A DNA stretch of 45,983 nt from Cytophagales bacterium. Its GTDB lineage: Bacteria > Bacteroidota > Bacteroidia > Cytophagales > Cyclobacteriaceae. The notes beneath the pieces were generated by a model. The model worked only from the letters and a program-made list of their open reading frames with translations. It searched no databases and had not been told where the DNA came from. Where the stretch lies: assembly GCA_016124425.1 (NCBI GenBank), contig WGNT01000072.1, forward strand, positions 1 through 45,983, in the 5' to 3' direction. A program made the translations under genes and the position numbers. Below, one piece after another: positions 9,007 to 17,880 of this stretch (position 1 is the first letter of the stretch; the number at the start of each line of letters is the position of its first letter).

Positions 9007-10089
9007 ATGCAAAAACGTAGCTATAAAAGAAAGCTCAAAGCAGGATTAGCCCCCGGTACCTTGGTTTTTACTGGGGAAAAGAAAATGGCTAGCGTGGATT
9101 TTTCCGTCATGTATGCTGGAGACGATTATTATAGGGAAGAGCGGCCCGCAGATGTAGACAGCGTCATGCAGCTTCTTTCAGGTTCATTGACTTCAGGGAT
9201 AGAAGAAATGAGCTGGTATAATATTGATGGGCTACATGATGAAGAAAAGGTAGCCGAGATTTGTCATCGTCTTGGGCTCCATAAGCTAACGATTGAAGAC
9301 ATCTTAAACGTAGGACAGCGCCCAAAGCTGGAAGAACACGACACCTACCTACACATCGTTCTCAGGATGTGCATGACGCATCCTACCGGAAGATTTATTG
9401 AAGAGGAACAGTTGAGTTTCATAATGCAAGGCAATGTTTTGGTGACCTTTCAGGAAAAGACTGGAGATGTTTTTCAAAATGTACGGACACGCTTACAGGA
9501 GGGCAAAGGGATGATTCGTAAGCGGGGTGTTGGTTATCTGCTTTATGCCTTGATGGATGCGGTAGTAGACCACTATTTTATCGTTCTGGAGGCCTTGGGT
9601 GAGCGGTTGGAGGATTTGGAAATTGAATTACTGGATAATCCCGATAAAGAATCTCTGGGGCGGCTTCACCACCTGAGAAGAGAAATCATTGGACTAAGGC
9701 GATCGGTATATCCGCTAAGAGAAGTTATAAGTCAATTTGCCAAGATAGAAGAGCCTCGAGTAGATACGTCTACACAGGTTTTTATCAGAGACCTTTATGA
9801 CCATACCGTGCAGGTAATAGAGACTATCGAGGTATTCCGCGATATGGCAACGAGTTTATTGGATCTCTATATGAACAGCGTTTCGAATAAGATGAATGAG
9901 ATAATGAAGGTGCTGACGATAATCGCGACGATCTTCATTCCTTTGACTTTCGTGGCGGGCATTTATGGGATGAATTTTGACCATATGCCAGAGCTTTCCT
10001 GGCGCTATGGATATGTTTCCGTGATGGCATTCATGTTTGTGGCGGCCATGCTGATGCTGGTTTACTTTAAGCGAAAGAAGTGGCTTTAG
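9007..10089 (+). CDS. corA: CorA-type magnesium/cobalt transporter
   Basis: A 360-residue CorA family channel for Mg2+ (and Co2+/Ni2+) in the inner membrane. The N-terminal cytoplasmic alpha/beta domain (about 20-190) precedes long stalk helices (190-300, rich in Glu, Arg and Leu). Two C-terminal transmembrane helices follow (about 301-319 and 335-353), joined by the selectivity loop YGMNF at 320-324. Length and topology are typical. The C-terminus ends in a basic KRKKWL. The gene stands alone; no exact promoter was seen just upstream. Confidence 0.95.
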   Translation: MQKRSYKRKLKAGLAPGTLVFTGEKKMASVDFSVMYAGDDYYREERPADVDSVMQLLSGSLTSGIEEMSWYNIDGLHDEEKVAEICHRLGLHKLTIEDILNVGQRPKLEEHDTYLHIVLRMCMTHPTGRFIEEEQLSFIMQGNVLVTFQEKTGDVFQNVRTRLQEGKGMIRKRGVGYLLYALMDAVVDHYFIVLEALGERLEDLEIELLDNPDKESLGRLHHLRREIIGLRRSVYPLREVISQFAKIEEPRVDTSTQVFIRDLYDHTVQVIETIEVFRDMATSLLDLYMNSVSNKMNEIMKVLTIIATIFIPLTFVAGIYGMNFDHMPELSWRYGYVSVMAFMFVAAMLMLVYFKRKKWL

Positions 10090-10304
10090 GATTTTCACCA
10101 GTTTGATTTTCTTTTATTAGCTGTAAGTTTCTTCGGCTTCTCGGAGTAGCCAACCCCATCAGTACCGGAAAAATCTCCCCTGTTTAGTAATTTCTCCTAA
10201 AGATGACATTTTGGCCAAGCTTGATTTAGTGAATGTAAAAAGTAAGCGAACACACTGGCCGATATTTCTGAGGAAATCTGGAGTAGTCACAAAAACCCAC
10301 TTCT

Positions 10305-10991
10305 TTAAGAGTTTGATCTGGCGATTTCTGTCAGCAGGGATTCATAGTAGGTACTGCTGACCGGTATGATTTTGCCCATAAGTGTTAGCTGGTGCCGTTC
10401 GACTTTTTGAATGTGAGCAAGATTGGCCAAAAACGACCGGTGGGATTTTACGAATGTAGGAGGCAACAATTTTTCTGTTTCAGCCAAGGTCATTCTACTC
10501 ACGATCAGTTCCTCAGCCAAGTGAAAACTTACGTAGTTTCCCTGGGCTTCACAGTAGAGCAATGCGTCGAAGTTGACTTTTACCTGTTCATAGCCTGTCT
10601 TCACAAAGATAAACCTGTTGTCTTGGGTATTTCTCAAGGATTGCCATTCTTGGGCTTTTTGACAAGCCTGCAAAAACCTGCCCAATGCAAAGGGTTTTAA
10701 TAGGTAATCCGTGGCATCCAGCTCAAATCCCTTCACGGCATGTTCGGAATAGGCCGTGGTAAATACAAGCATGGTTTTTTCGGGTATCAACGTTGCAAGT
10801 TCTATTCCTGATATATCCGGCATTTTGATGTCGAGAAAGATAAGATCTACGGGAGCGAGTTTGATGTGTTCCAGTGCTTTGATCGCATTTGTAAATACGT
10901 CGGTTAAATGCAGAAACGGAACCTTGGCAGCATGGGATTTGATTACCTCCAAGGCCATGGGTTCATCATCAATTGCAATTGCGGTAAGCAT
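10305..10991 (-). CDS. LytTR-family response regulator
   Basis: A 228-residue response regulator, the partner of the adjacent LytS-type kinase. The receiver domain (1-120) has an acidic pocket at D9-E10, phosphoacceptor D54 (IFLDIKMPD) and K99 (LLKPFALG). The C-terminal LytTR DNA-binding domain (about 125-225) shows FVKTGYEQVKVNFDALLYCEAQ and FVKSHRSFLANLAHI. Such regulators bind direct repeats near target promoters. The gene follows the kinase with a 28-nt gap and is certainly co-transcribed with it. Its targets are unknown. Confidence 0.93.
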   Translation of the reverse strand: MLTAIAIDDEPMALEVIKSHAAKVPFLHLTDVFTNAIKALEHIKLAPVDLIFLDIKMPDISGIELATLIPEKTMLVFTTAYSEHAVKGFELDATDYLLKPFALGRFLQACQKAQEWQSLRNTQDNRFIFVKTGYEQVKVNFDALLYCEAQGNYVSFHLAEELIVSRMTLAETEKLLPPTFVKSHRSFLANLAHIQKVERHQLTLMGKIIPVSSTYYESLLTEIARSNS

Positions 10992-11019
10992 GCGCGTTGG
11001 TATTGGATCAAGGACAGAT

Positions 11020-12426
11020 TTAGAGTTGAATGCTTAAATGTACAAAATACTCGGTATCATTTTCCCGAATCATCAGGTCATGTTTACCCGGATAAAGCAA
11101 TTTTAGTCGCTGTTTTACATTCTCCAACCCAATGCCTGATGACTGATGTTCGGGATCGTCGGGATTGGTTCGGTAGATGCTGTTGGTGACATCGAGGTGG
11201 ACGGATCCCGCGATGCACCGCAAATTGATTGTTACCCATGATTTTTTCTGCAGGCTGATGCCATGTTTAAATGCGTTTTCTATAAAGGGAATCAGCAACA
11301 TGGGCGCAATCTCGCCTGAACAGGGAGGTTCAGACCGGTTGAAGGTGACGGTGATATTTTCCTGATCTTTTATCCGTAATTCCTGTAGGTCCACATAATT
11401 GATGAGATAGTCTTTTTCGTGTTCTACAGGTATCTTTTCGCGGGTATTTTCATGAAGCATAAAGCGCATCATATCCCCTAGCTTTTGAATGCCAGAAGCG
11501 GTCTTTTCGGCATTTTCCTGTAGGGCAGCGCCATAGAGCGTGTTGAGTATGTTGAACAAAAAATGCGGGTTAATCTGAGACCGTAAAAACGTTAATCTCG
11601 CAGAGCCTTCATCCACCCGTACGGTGAGTGAGTTAAGTTCACCCAGATAGGATTCATATTTGGTGAAAAGCAGTTCGAAAAACGGAATAACAATAAAAGC
11701 TGTCAGTAATGCGAAGATTATCCCGATCGTGAAGAAGACCGGATGGCCATTGTTCACAAGAACCATAAAGGCACTAAAAGCAATGATAGCAACCATTAGG
11801 AGCCGGTAAAAAAACCGGGAGCTCTTCGTGTTGCCCGACCGCTTTTTTTTGTAGATCAAGAAATAGCTGTACACCAAGATGACGGCTAGCGCGGGTAGTA
11901 TGATCACGAACAATACCGATATGACAGGAGAGATAAAAAAATGTCCCTGAAATAGAAATATCGGAATAAACAAATAAATCATGCCGATCCTTACCGCGTT
12001 ATAGACCGTATAGTCCTTTAGATTCGGAGGAAGCAGTATCTGGTCTAACATGTACGTAACCACCAAATAGCCAATATAGGTAGCAACGGCTCCAAAATAG
12101 AGGGGTAAGAAAATGTTTTCGGAAATGTCTGCGCCGTAAGAAATCGCCGCGATAAGTCCCAAAGACATTCCGCCAACCAAAATGGTGAGAAGAATGGGTT
12201 TTACCTTCTTCCCTTCTGTAAAATAAAATGGGAGGATCTTGTAGTGTACACTATAATACGCTAGAAAAAGGATCAATGGGATAAAAATCTTAGCAAAATA
12301 ATTCTCCAGCCCGCGGTCCGAATAGGTTGTGTTGATTTTAAGTACATTAGTAAGAATAATGGCCAAAAAGATAAAGGTCATTGACCAGCGTTCGATTTGT
12401 TGAAAGGGTAGACGTTTCGTTTTCAT
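11020..12426 (-). CDS. LytS/YehU-type membrane sensor histidine kinase
   Basis: A 468-residue kinase. The N-terminal half carries about seven or eight hydrophobic segments (around 18-28, 47-58, 78-97, 106-126, 143-160, 166-191, 208-224, 229-250) and no obvious extracellular sensor domain. The His_kinase domain has the diagnostic RSQINPHFLFNILNTLYGA with phosphoacceptor His288, and an HATPase region with IPFIENAFKHGI (N box) and GIGLENVKQRL (G box). Its start codon overlaps the stop of the small upstream ORF by ATGA, and the response regulator follows 28 nt later. Confidence 0.92.
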   Translation of the reverse strand: MKTKRLPFQQIERWSMTFIFLAIILTNVLKINTTYSDRGLENYFAKIFIPLILFLAYYSVHYKILPFYFTEGKKVKPILLTILVGGMSLGLIAAISYGADISENIFLPLYFGAVATYIGYLVVTYMLDQILLPPNLKDYTVYNAVRIGMIYLFIPIFLFQGHFFISPVISVLFVIILPALAVILVYSYFLIYKKKRSGNTKSSRFFYRLLMVAIIAFSAFMVLVNNGHPVFFTIGIIFALLTAFIVIPFFELLFTKYESYLGELNSLTVRVDEGSARLTFLRSQINPHFLFNILNTLYGAALQENAEKTASGIQKLGDMMRFMLHENTREKIPVEHEKDYLINYVDLQELRIKDQENITVTFNRSEPPCSGEIAPMLLIPFIENAFKHGISLQKKSWVTINLRCIAGSVHLDVTNSIYRTNPDDPEHQSSGIGLENVKQRLKLLYPGKHDLMIRENDTEYFVHLSIQL

Positions 12427-12677
12427 AGCTTGCGGGGTTCCGTAATCATGCTGTTTGAATAAATGTTAGGCAATAGGAGGCTTGGACTATCCAGGTTTTG
12501 AACGATGCTATTCTTTATCGAGCATTGTTGGGTAAGTTCTTTTACCTTCACCCATGCAATAGGGAGTAGACGTTCTGCTAATTGATAATCACTTATCCAG
12601 CTAATCATTCCTACCACTATAATTAGTTTGACGTAAGGGATTGAGCGGTTTATCCGCTGCATGGATGAAACTTTCAT
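12423..12677 (-). CDS. Small putative membrane protein translationally coupled to the LytS-type kinase
   Basis: An 84-codon ORF whose stop overlaps the kinase start as ATGA, the arrangement of translational coupling. It is not a family I recognise. One hydrophobic segment is visible (about residues 16-28, VKLIIVVGMISWI) after a basic N-terminus, so it could be a single-pass inner-membrane protein with its C-terminus outside. The overlap and position argue it is real; the composition of the second half is unremarkable and it could be a chance frame in the kinase leader. Confidence 0.42.
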   Translation of the reverse strand: MKVSSMQRINRSIPYVKLIIVVGMISWISDYQLAERLLPIAWVKVKELTQQCSIKNSIVQNLDSPSLLLPNIYSNSMITEPRKL

Positions 12678-13032
12678 ACCGCAACAATAAGCTACCGCCT
12701 CTTTAATCCAAAGAAAATGGGACGAAAGCCGGGGTTTGAGGGACAGAATGAGTGTTATACGGGTAACGAACCAAAACTACATGATGGTAGACCATGATTC
12801 AAGGCCCTTATTATCGTTTGCTGCAGCTGATTTTTTTAACTAAATTTTCGGCTTCACCATGGGGTCATGCTTCATGCTCAAAGAAAAATCCCCTATTCCT
12901 TTAGCAGCATGTTTTCGCGGTATAGACCTCGGCAAGTTCGTTGTCTCAAAAACCAGATTTTCCCATAAACGGCATTACATTTATGGAATAAAAAGGTATA
13001 TTGAAACGCAAAATAAACCCAAGCTTTCTGTT
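12678..13032. other. Divergent intergenic region between the two-component operon and the GntP permease
   Basis: The gntP frame is open upstream to an ATG at 12859, but the protein there is not hydrophobic and does not fit the family, so the stretch is treated as leader. A short inverted repeat ATGGT-AG-ACCAT lies at about 12783-12794. No exact TAnnTTTG box was found. A weak candidate TTG-N19-TATTGTTG on the minus strand abuts the small ORF start at 12677. Confidence 0.4.
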
Positions 13033-14364
13033 ATGTTCATTTTTCTTGCTGTTCTTTTCGCCCTAGCGCTAATACTGCTAGCAATCATCAAATTCGACAT
13101 CCATCCGTTTATCGCGCTTTTTGTGGGTGCGATTCTTTATGGCCTGGTAGCAGGTATGCCTACCGATCTAATTCTGAAGTCCATATCTGACGGTTTTGGG
13201 GGAGTGCTAGGCCGAATCGGGCTGTTGATACTATTTGGGGTGATTATTGGCACATTTCTGGAAAAAACCGGCGGAGCCTTTGTCATCGCACAAAAGGTAC
13301 TCTCCTGGATTGGGAAAAAGTTTGTCATGCTTGGCATGATGATTACGGGATATATTTTGTCCATTCCTGTGTTTGGCGACAGTGCCTTTATTATGCTTAA
13401 CCCCATCAACAAGTCGCTGTCTCACAAAGGTAAACTTCCTTTTTTGGCGACAACCGTGGCGCTGACGTTGGGGATCACAGCTACCCATTCTCTTGTTCCA
13501 CCTACTCCCGGTCCTATTGCGGCCGCGGGAATTTTAGGAGCAGACTTGGGGATGATTATTTTCTGGGGATTGATCGTAAGTGCCGTCGGATTGGTCCCGT
13601 GTTATTTCTATTGTAAGTATGTCCTTTCTAAGTTTACACTGGTTCCCGAATTTGCGGAGATAGAGGCGGTAGGTACGGCTAAGAAGTATCCCTCGCTGGG
13701 GAAATCGTTTATGCCCGTTATTATCCCCTTGCTGCTGATTGTGCTGGCATCGATCGCTGCGTATCCCACCCAACCTTTCGGAGCGGATAATGTGTTTACG
13801 AAGGTGATTCTTTTTATAGGTAATCCCATCATTGCTTTATTGATCGGTGTCTTTCTTTCCTTTTCTCTCCCTGAGAAATTTGACGTAAAACTACTATCAT
13901 CTACGGGATGGTTTGGTGAGGCCCTTCTAATCGCCGCACCGGTCATACTTATCACCGGCTCCGGAGGCGTTTTCGGAAAGATGTTGGAGAATTCGGGTAT
14001 TGCTGACCATGTCAGCGCGACACTTCTGGCCGGGAACTACACGCTGTTATTGCCCTTTTTGATGGGATTTGCGCTGAAAACCGCACAGGGTTCGTCTACT
14101 GTTGCTTTAGTTACCACTGCCTCTATCATGGTCCCTTTAATGGCAACCTTTGGGTTGGATACAGAGCCACTAAAAGTTCTGACAGTCCTTTCCATTGGAG
14201 CAGGTGCCATAGCCGTGTCACACGCCAATGACAGTTTCTTTTGGGCGATGACCCAACTCACCGGTATGGAGATCAAAAAAGGCTACCTATCTCACAGTAT
14301 CGGCACTGTAATTCTTTCTTTTACGGCCATGGGAATTATATTGCTGATAGCTGCATTTTCGTAA
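13033..14364 (+). CDS. GntP-family gluconate/organic acid:H+ permease
   Basis: The start is placed at the ATG at 13033 because MFIFLAVLFALALILLAII is the normal first transmembrane helix; a frame upstream to 12859 adds 58 hydrophilic residues not expected in the family. The 443-residue product has about 12-13 hydrophobic helices. GntP features include FDIHPFIALFVGAILYGL near the N-terminus, GDSAFIMLNPINK, ATHSLVPPTPGPIAA (the conserved His-Pro-rich motif), and KTAQGSSTVALVTT and VSHANDSFFW in the C-terminal half. Substrate could be gluconate, another sugar acid or a hydroxy acid. No kinase or dehydratase for such an acid is adjacent. Confidence 0.9.
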   Translation: MFIFLAVLFALALILLAIIKFDIHPFIALFVGAILYGLVAGMPTDLILKSISDGFGGVLGRIGLLILFGVIIGTFLEKTGGAFVIAQKVLSWIGKKFVMLGMMITGYILSIPVFGDSAFIMLNPINKSLSHKGKLPFLATTVALTLGITATHSLVPPTPGPIAAAGILGADLGMIIFWGLIVSAVGLVPCYFYCKYVLSKFTLVPEFAEIEAVGTAKKYPSLGKSFMPVIIPLLLIVLASIAAYPTQPFGADNVFTKVILFIGNPIIALLIGVFLSFSLPEKFDVKLLSSTGWFGEALLIAAPVILITGSGGVFGKMLENSGIADHVSATLLAGNYTLLLPFLMGFALKTAQGSSTVALVTTASIMVPLMATFGLDTEPLKVLTVLSIGAGAIAVSHANDSFFWAMTQLTGMEIKKGYLSHSIGTVILSFTAMGIILLIAAFS

Positions 14365-14584
14365 ACGTGTCCTGGTTGGAAACCTTCCTACACTTCGGCG
14401 CGGCAGGATGGTTTGACTTGCGCATGCTTTAGGTAGGGGCTAGTTTTTTTTCAGCATACCAAAATCGGATGAAATCGGGTTGGATGACAGCTATGGAGTG
14501 TAACAATAATCACTTTAACTCAAAAAAAATCGCCTCATTTTTGTGGGAAAGATAGTTGAAAGTTTGACAGATTGAATTGATCCC

Positions 14585-16312
14585 ATGAATGTGAAAAATT
14601 ACATACCGATTTTACAGTGGTTACCGAGGTACCAGAAGAGCTATTTAAAAGGAGATCTTTCCGCTGGGCTTACCGTAGGGATCATGTTGATCCCCCAAGG
14701 GATGGCCTATGCGATGCTTGCCGGGCTTGAACCCATACACGGCCTCTACGCTGTCACTATTCCGCTAATCCTCTATGCCATCTTTGGCACCTCCCGGCAA
14801 CTTGCGGTAGGTCCTGTTGCGATGGTTTCGCTACTAACGGCAGCTGGTATAGCTAGCCTTTCCCCAGAATCTCCCGAGCAATACTTAGTATACGCACTTA
14901 CCCTCGCTCTTCTTGTAGGGATCATACAGTTTGGCATGGGAGCCCTTCGTCTTGGATTTGTCGTGAATTTTCTCTCCCATCCTGTTATTAACGGATTTAC
15001 ATCCGCGGCCGCTATTATCATCGGGTTAAGCCAGGTGAAGCACCTTTTCCGCATAGACCTCCCAAACAGTGAACATATTCAGGAGATGGCTGTCGCGCTT
15101 TATTACAATCTTGGAAACCTCCATTGGATCACCGTAGGTATTGGGATAGTGGGAATTTTGATTATCGTATATGGCAAAAAAATCTATCCTGCGATCCCAT
15201 CTTCCTTAGTGGCTGTAGCAGTAGGGATTCTATTAGTTTGGGGATTCGATCTTGCCAATCAAGGTGTGAAAATCGTTGGCGATGTGCCTAGTGGCCTGCC
15301 TACCCTGTCTATGCCATCTTTTGACCTTCAAGGATGGAAGCTGCTCTTACCGATTGCGTTGACGATTTCTTTGGTAGGGTTTGCGGAGAGTTTTGCAGTT
15401 GCAAAGACCATTCAAGCAAAACATAGGGATTACACCCTAGATGCGAACCAAGAGTTGATTGCGCTAGGCGCAGTGAACCTCGGGGCTGCCTTCTTCAAAG
15501 GGTTTCCTGTCACGGGTGGTTTTTCCCGTACTGCGGTAAATAACGAAGCAGGTGCCAAGACCGGTCTAGCTTCCATCATAAGTGCGCTTTTGATTGTGCT
15601 TACATTGCTGTTTTTTACTGGCTGGTTCTATTATTTACCGAGTGCAATCTTAGCTGCTGTTGTCCTAGTGGCGGTTTCGGGTTTAATTGATTTTAAGGAA
15701 CCGCTACTTTTATGGAAAAAGGACAAGGCTGATTTCTCCATGCTAGTTGCTACCTTTCTGATTACCCTAACGCTTGGAATTGAAACCGGCATTATTTCGG
15801 GAATGGTATTGTCGTTGTTAATGGTTATTTACAGCGCTTCAAGTCCGCACATTGCCCAGCTTGGACGCGTGCCCGGAACTGATGTTTTTCGGAATGTACG
15901 TAGGTTTGGCAATTTGGAAGAAAAGCAAGATGTGCTCATGGTGCGTATCGACGGACCAATTTATTTTGCCAATGTCAAATACATCAAAGACACCTTGGAT
16001 AGATGGATTAAAAGAAAAGGTGCCCCGCTTCGGATGCTTGTTTTTAACTTTGAAAGTATACCGAGCATTGACAGCACCGGAGCCCATGAGCTTCATGAAT
16101 GGATTAAAATGTGGCGGGAAGCCGGTTTAGACGTCTGCATCACGGCCGCAAAAGGACCTGTACGGGATGTTCTTTCGCGGTGGAACCTTATAGCTTATGT
16201 GGGCGATGACCATATATTTTTGGATGATCAGAGCGCTTTGGCCTATGTAGAGAATCGACTCGCGCAGGACATCCAAGAAAGATACAAACCATACGCTACC
16301 CAGTCCAACTAA
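14585..16312 (+). CDS. SulP (SLC26)-family anion transporter with STAS domain
   Basis: A 575-residue inner-membrane anion transporter. The N-terminal 425 residues hold the 14-segment SLC26 core: the opening YLKGDLSAGLTVGIMLIPQG and GLEPIHGLYAVTIPL are the Sulfate_transp signature, and PVTGGFSRTAVNNEAG is the conserved mid-core motif. The C-terminal STAS domain (about 450-560) contains SIPSIDSTGAHEL with Ser497 at the anti-anti-sigma phosphoserine position. Family members move sulfate, bicarbonate or C4-dicarboxylates; nothing here tells which. A separate bicarbonate permease lies at 37.7 kb. Confidence 0.93.
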   Translation: MNVKNYIPILQWLPRYQKSYLKGDLSAGLTVGIMLIPQGMAYAMLAGLEPIHGLYAVTIPLILYAIFGTSRQLAVGPVAMVSLLTAAGIASLSPESPEQYLVYALTLALLVGIIQFGMGALRLGFVVNFLSHPVINGFTSAAAIIIGLSQVKHLFRIDLPNSEHIQEMAVALYYNLGNLHWITVGIGIVGILIIVYGKKIYPAIPSSLVAVAVGILLVWGFDLANQGVKIVGDVPSGLPTLSMPSFDLQGWKLLLPIALTISLVGFAESFAVAKTIQAKHRDYTLDANQELIALGAVNLGAAFFKGFPVTGGFSRTAVNNEAGAKTGLASIISALLIVLTLLFFTGWFYYLPSAILAAVVLVAVSGLIDFKEPLLLWKKDKADFSMLVATFLITLTLGIETGIISGMVLSLLMVIYSASSPHIAQLGRVPGTDVFRNVRRFGNLEEKQDVLMVRIDGPIYFANVKYIKDTLDRWIKRKGAPLRMLVFNFESIPSIDSTGAHELHEWIKMWREAGLDVCITAAKGPVRDVLSRWNLIAYVGDDHIFLDDQSALAYVENRLAQDIQERYKPYATQSN

Positions 16313-16344
16313 AAAAAAATGTGGTATAATTGATTTCAAGTTAC

Positions 16345-16352
16345 TACTTTTG
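16345..16352 (+). promoter_or_regulatory. Candidate -7 box before the mutarotase-like gene
   Basis: TACTTTTG matches TAnnTTTG exactly. The nearest TTG (16330-16332) is only 12 nt away, shorter than the usual 17-23, so the match is half complete. If used, it excludes translation from the GTG at 16352 that overlaps the box. Confidence 0.38.
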
Positions 16353-16375
16353 TGCCAACCTTCGAGACTTGTAAT

Positions 16376-17257
16376 TTGAAACAGATTACCCTTTCTTTAG
16401 CTAATAAAGTAGCTGGAATCAATCTTCTTGGGGCCGAGTTAACTAGCTTTAAATTAAACGATCAGGAATATATTTGGCAGGCAAACCCTGCTGTTTGGGG
16501 GCGTCATGCCCCCATTCTTTTTCCCATCGTCGGCAAACTCCGCAACAATTCCTTTGTTTATCAGGGAAAAGCCTACTTAATGGGCCAGCATGGCTTTGCA
16601 CGGGATATGGAATTCTCTGTCGTTGCCCAGACTGCATCTTCCGTCAGGCTACTTCTTCAGTCAGATGAAAATAGCCGGAAAATATATCCTTTTGATTTTG
16701 AACTTACGGTAGGGTATACCCTTAGTGAAAAAGGTGTGGAAGTTAGCTATGATGTAAAGAACGTTCAGGCAAAAAATCCTATGTTGTTTAGCATAGGTGC
16801 TCATCCCGGCTTCATTTTGCCGCTTGGCGAAACCGAGAGAATGGAGGATTATGAGATCAACTTTTTCGATTCAACACTTCAATCACTTGCCCTCTATCCC
16901 CTAGTGGGAGGACATGTAAGCAAGGAAAAGGAGTTGTTGCCTGTCCTCAATGGCGTGTTACCACTTAGAAGGGATTTATTTGAACAGGATGCCTTAATAA
17001 TGGATGTGGATAGCCATACGTCTATAAGCATTCGCAGTAAACACTCCGGAAAAGGGGTAGGGATGCGATATGCCGATTTTCGATGGTTGGGTATTTGGAC
17101 GAAGTCCCCGGATTCCGGATTTATTTGTATCGAACCATGGAATGGTATTGCGGACACAGTTGACCACGACCAACAGTTGGAAAATAAATGGGGAATCATC
17201 TCGCTCGATGCCGGGGAGGAATATAAGGTTGCGTATGATATTTTCTTTTTTGAATAG
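16376..17257 (+). CDS. Aldose 1-epimerase-family protein (YeaD/GalM-like)
   Basis: A galactose-mutarotase-fold protein of about 293 residues. The frame is open from a GTG at 16352, but that codon overlaps a candidate -7 box, and homologues begin just before the LLGAEL strand, so the TTG at 16376 (read as MKQITLSLANK) is preferred. Counting from 16352, visible motifs are RHAPILFPIVGKL (51-63), MGQHGFAR with His80, FSIGAHPGF with His151 and ICIEPWNG with Glu261, placed like the catalytic base of aldose epimerases. Members interconvert alpha and beta anomers of hexoses or hexose-6-phosphates. The function is probable, the sugar unknown. Confidence 0.85.
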   Translation: MKQITLSLANKVAGINLLGAELTSFKLNDQEYIWQANPAVWGRHAPILFPIVGKLRNNSFVYQGKAYLMGQHGFARDMEFSVVAQTASSVRLLLQSDENSRKIYPFDFELTVGYTLSEKGVEVSYDVKNVQAKNPMLFSIGAHPGFILPLGETERMEDYEINFFDSTLQSLALYPLVGGHVSKEKELLPVLNGVLPLRRDLFEQDALIMDVDSHTSISIRSKHSGKGVGMRYADFRWLGIWTKSPDSGFICIEPWNGIADTVDHDQQLENKWGIISLDAGEEYKVAYDIFFFE

Positions 17258-17329
17258 ATACAAATATCGTTGATGAACTGTACCCAAGCCTTGAGGTGTT
17301 AGTCTATTGTTATCTAACGTCATTGCCAA

Positions 17330-17752
17330 ATGCATCCATCAGATCAGCTTCCATTACAAAAGGATATCACTTCTAGGATTGATGTGTCCCGTTTGGTCAG
17401 GACTTTTTATTCCAAAGTGCGGCTACATGATGCTTTAGGTCCTATATTCAACGGGATTATCGACGATTGGGAAAGCCACCTGGAGAGACTGACAGACTTT
17501 TGGGAGATGATTTTACTTCAAACCGGCCCGGGAGCGGGTAAATTCAACCCGGTTGCGGTTCATAAATCAGTAGATCGGCAGGTAAATAACAGCATAGAAC
17601 AGCGTCATTTTGGGAATTGGCTGGAACTTTGGTTCAGAACCATCGAGGAATTGTATCAAGGGGAAAATGCCAACTATGCGAAAGAACATGCCCGAAATAT
17701 GGCGCATATCCTTTTCTTCCGTATCCTCGAAGGAAGATCAGTTAAAAAATAA
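17330..17752 (+). CDS. Group III truncated haemoglobin
   Basis: A 140-residue 2-on-2 globin. By comparison with Campylobacter Ctb, Tyr27 in RTFYSKV is B10, His50 in DWESHLERLTDFW is E7, His78 in VAVHKSV is the proximal F8 and Trp97 in HFGNWLELW is G8, so the haem pocket residues are all present. LGPIFN is the family signature after helix B. Group III globins are linked to nitric-oxide and oxygen chemistry, mostly at low oxygen; the role here is inference. It starts 72 nt after the mutarotase-like gene and converges on the sugar dehydrogenase gene. Confidence 0.92.
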   Translation: MHPSDQLPLQKDITSRIDVSRLVRTFYSKVRLHDALGPIFNGIIDDWESHLERLTDFWEMILLQTGPGAGKFNPVAVHKSVDRQVNNSIEQRHFGNWLELWFRTIEELYQGENANYAKEHARNMAHILFFRILEGRSVKK

Positions 17753-17880
17753 AACTCATTTTCCGAGTAGACCCACCTAAATTTCGGCGCCGTTTCTCTG
17801 GCGCGGCAGTTGCATGATCCTTCACCTAGGTGAGCATGATTTCCTAGTGCATACCGACATGAAAAATTATCGTGGAATAG

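Noticed and set aside
14385-17800. Shared GGCGCGGCAG at about 14398 and 17800 as a repeat element
   Set aside because: Identity is limited to about ten bases without flanking similarity; compatible with chance.
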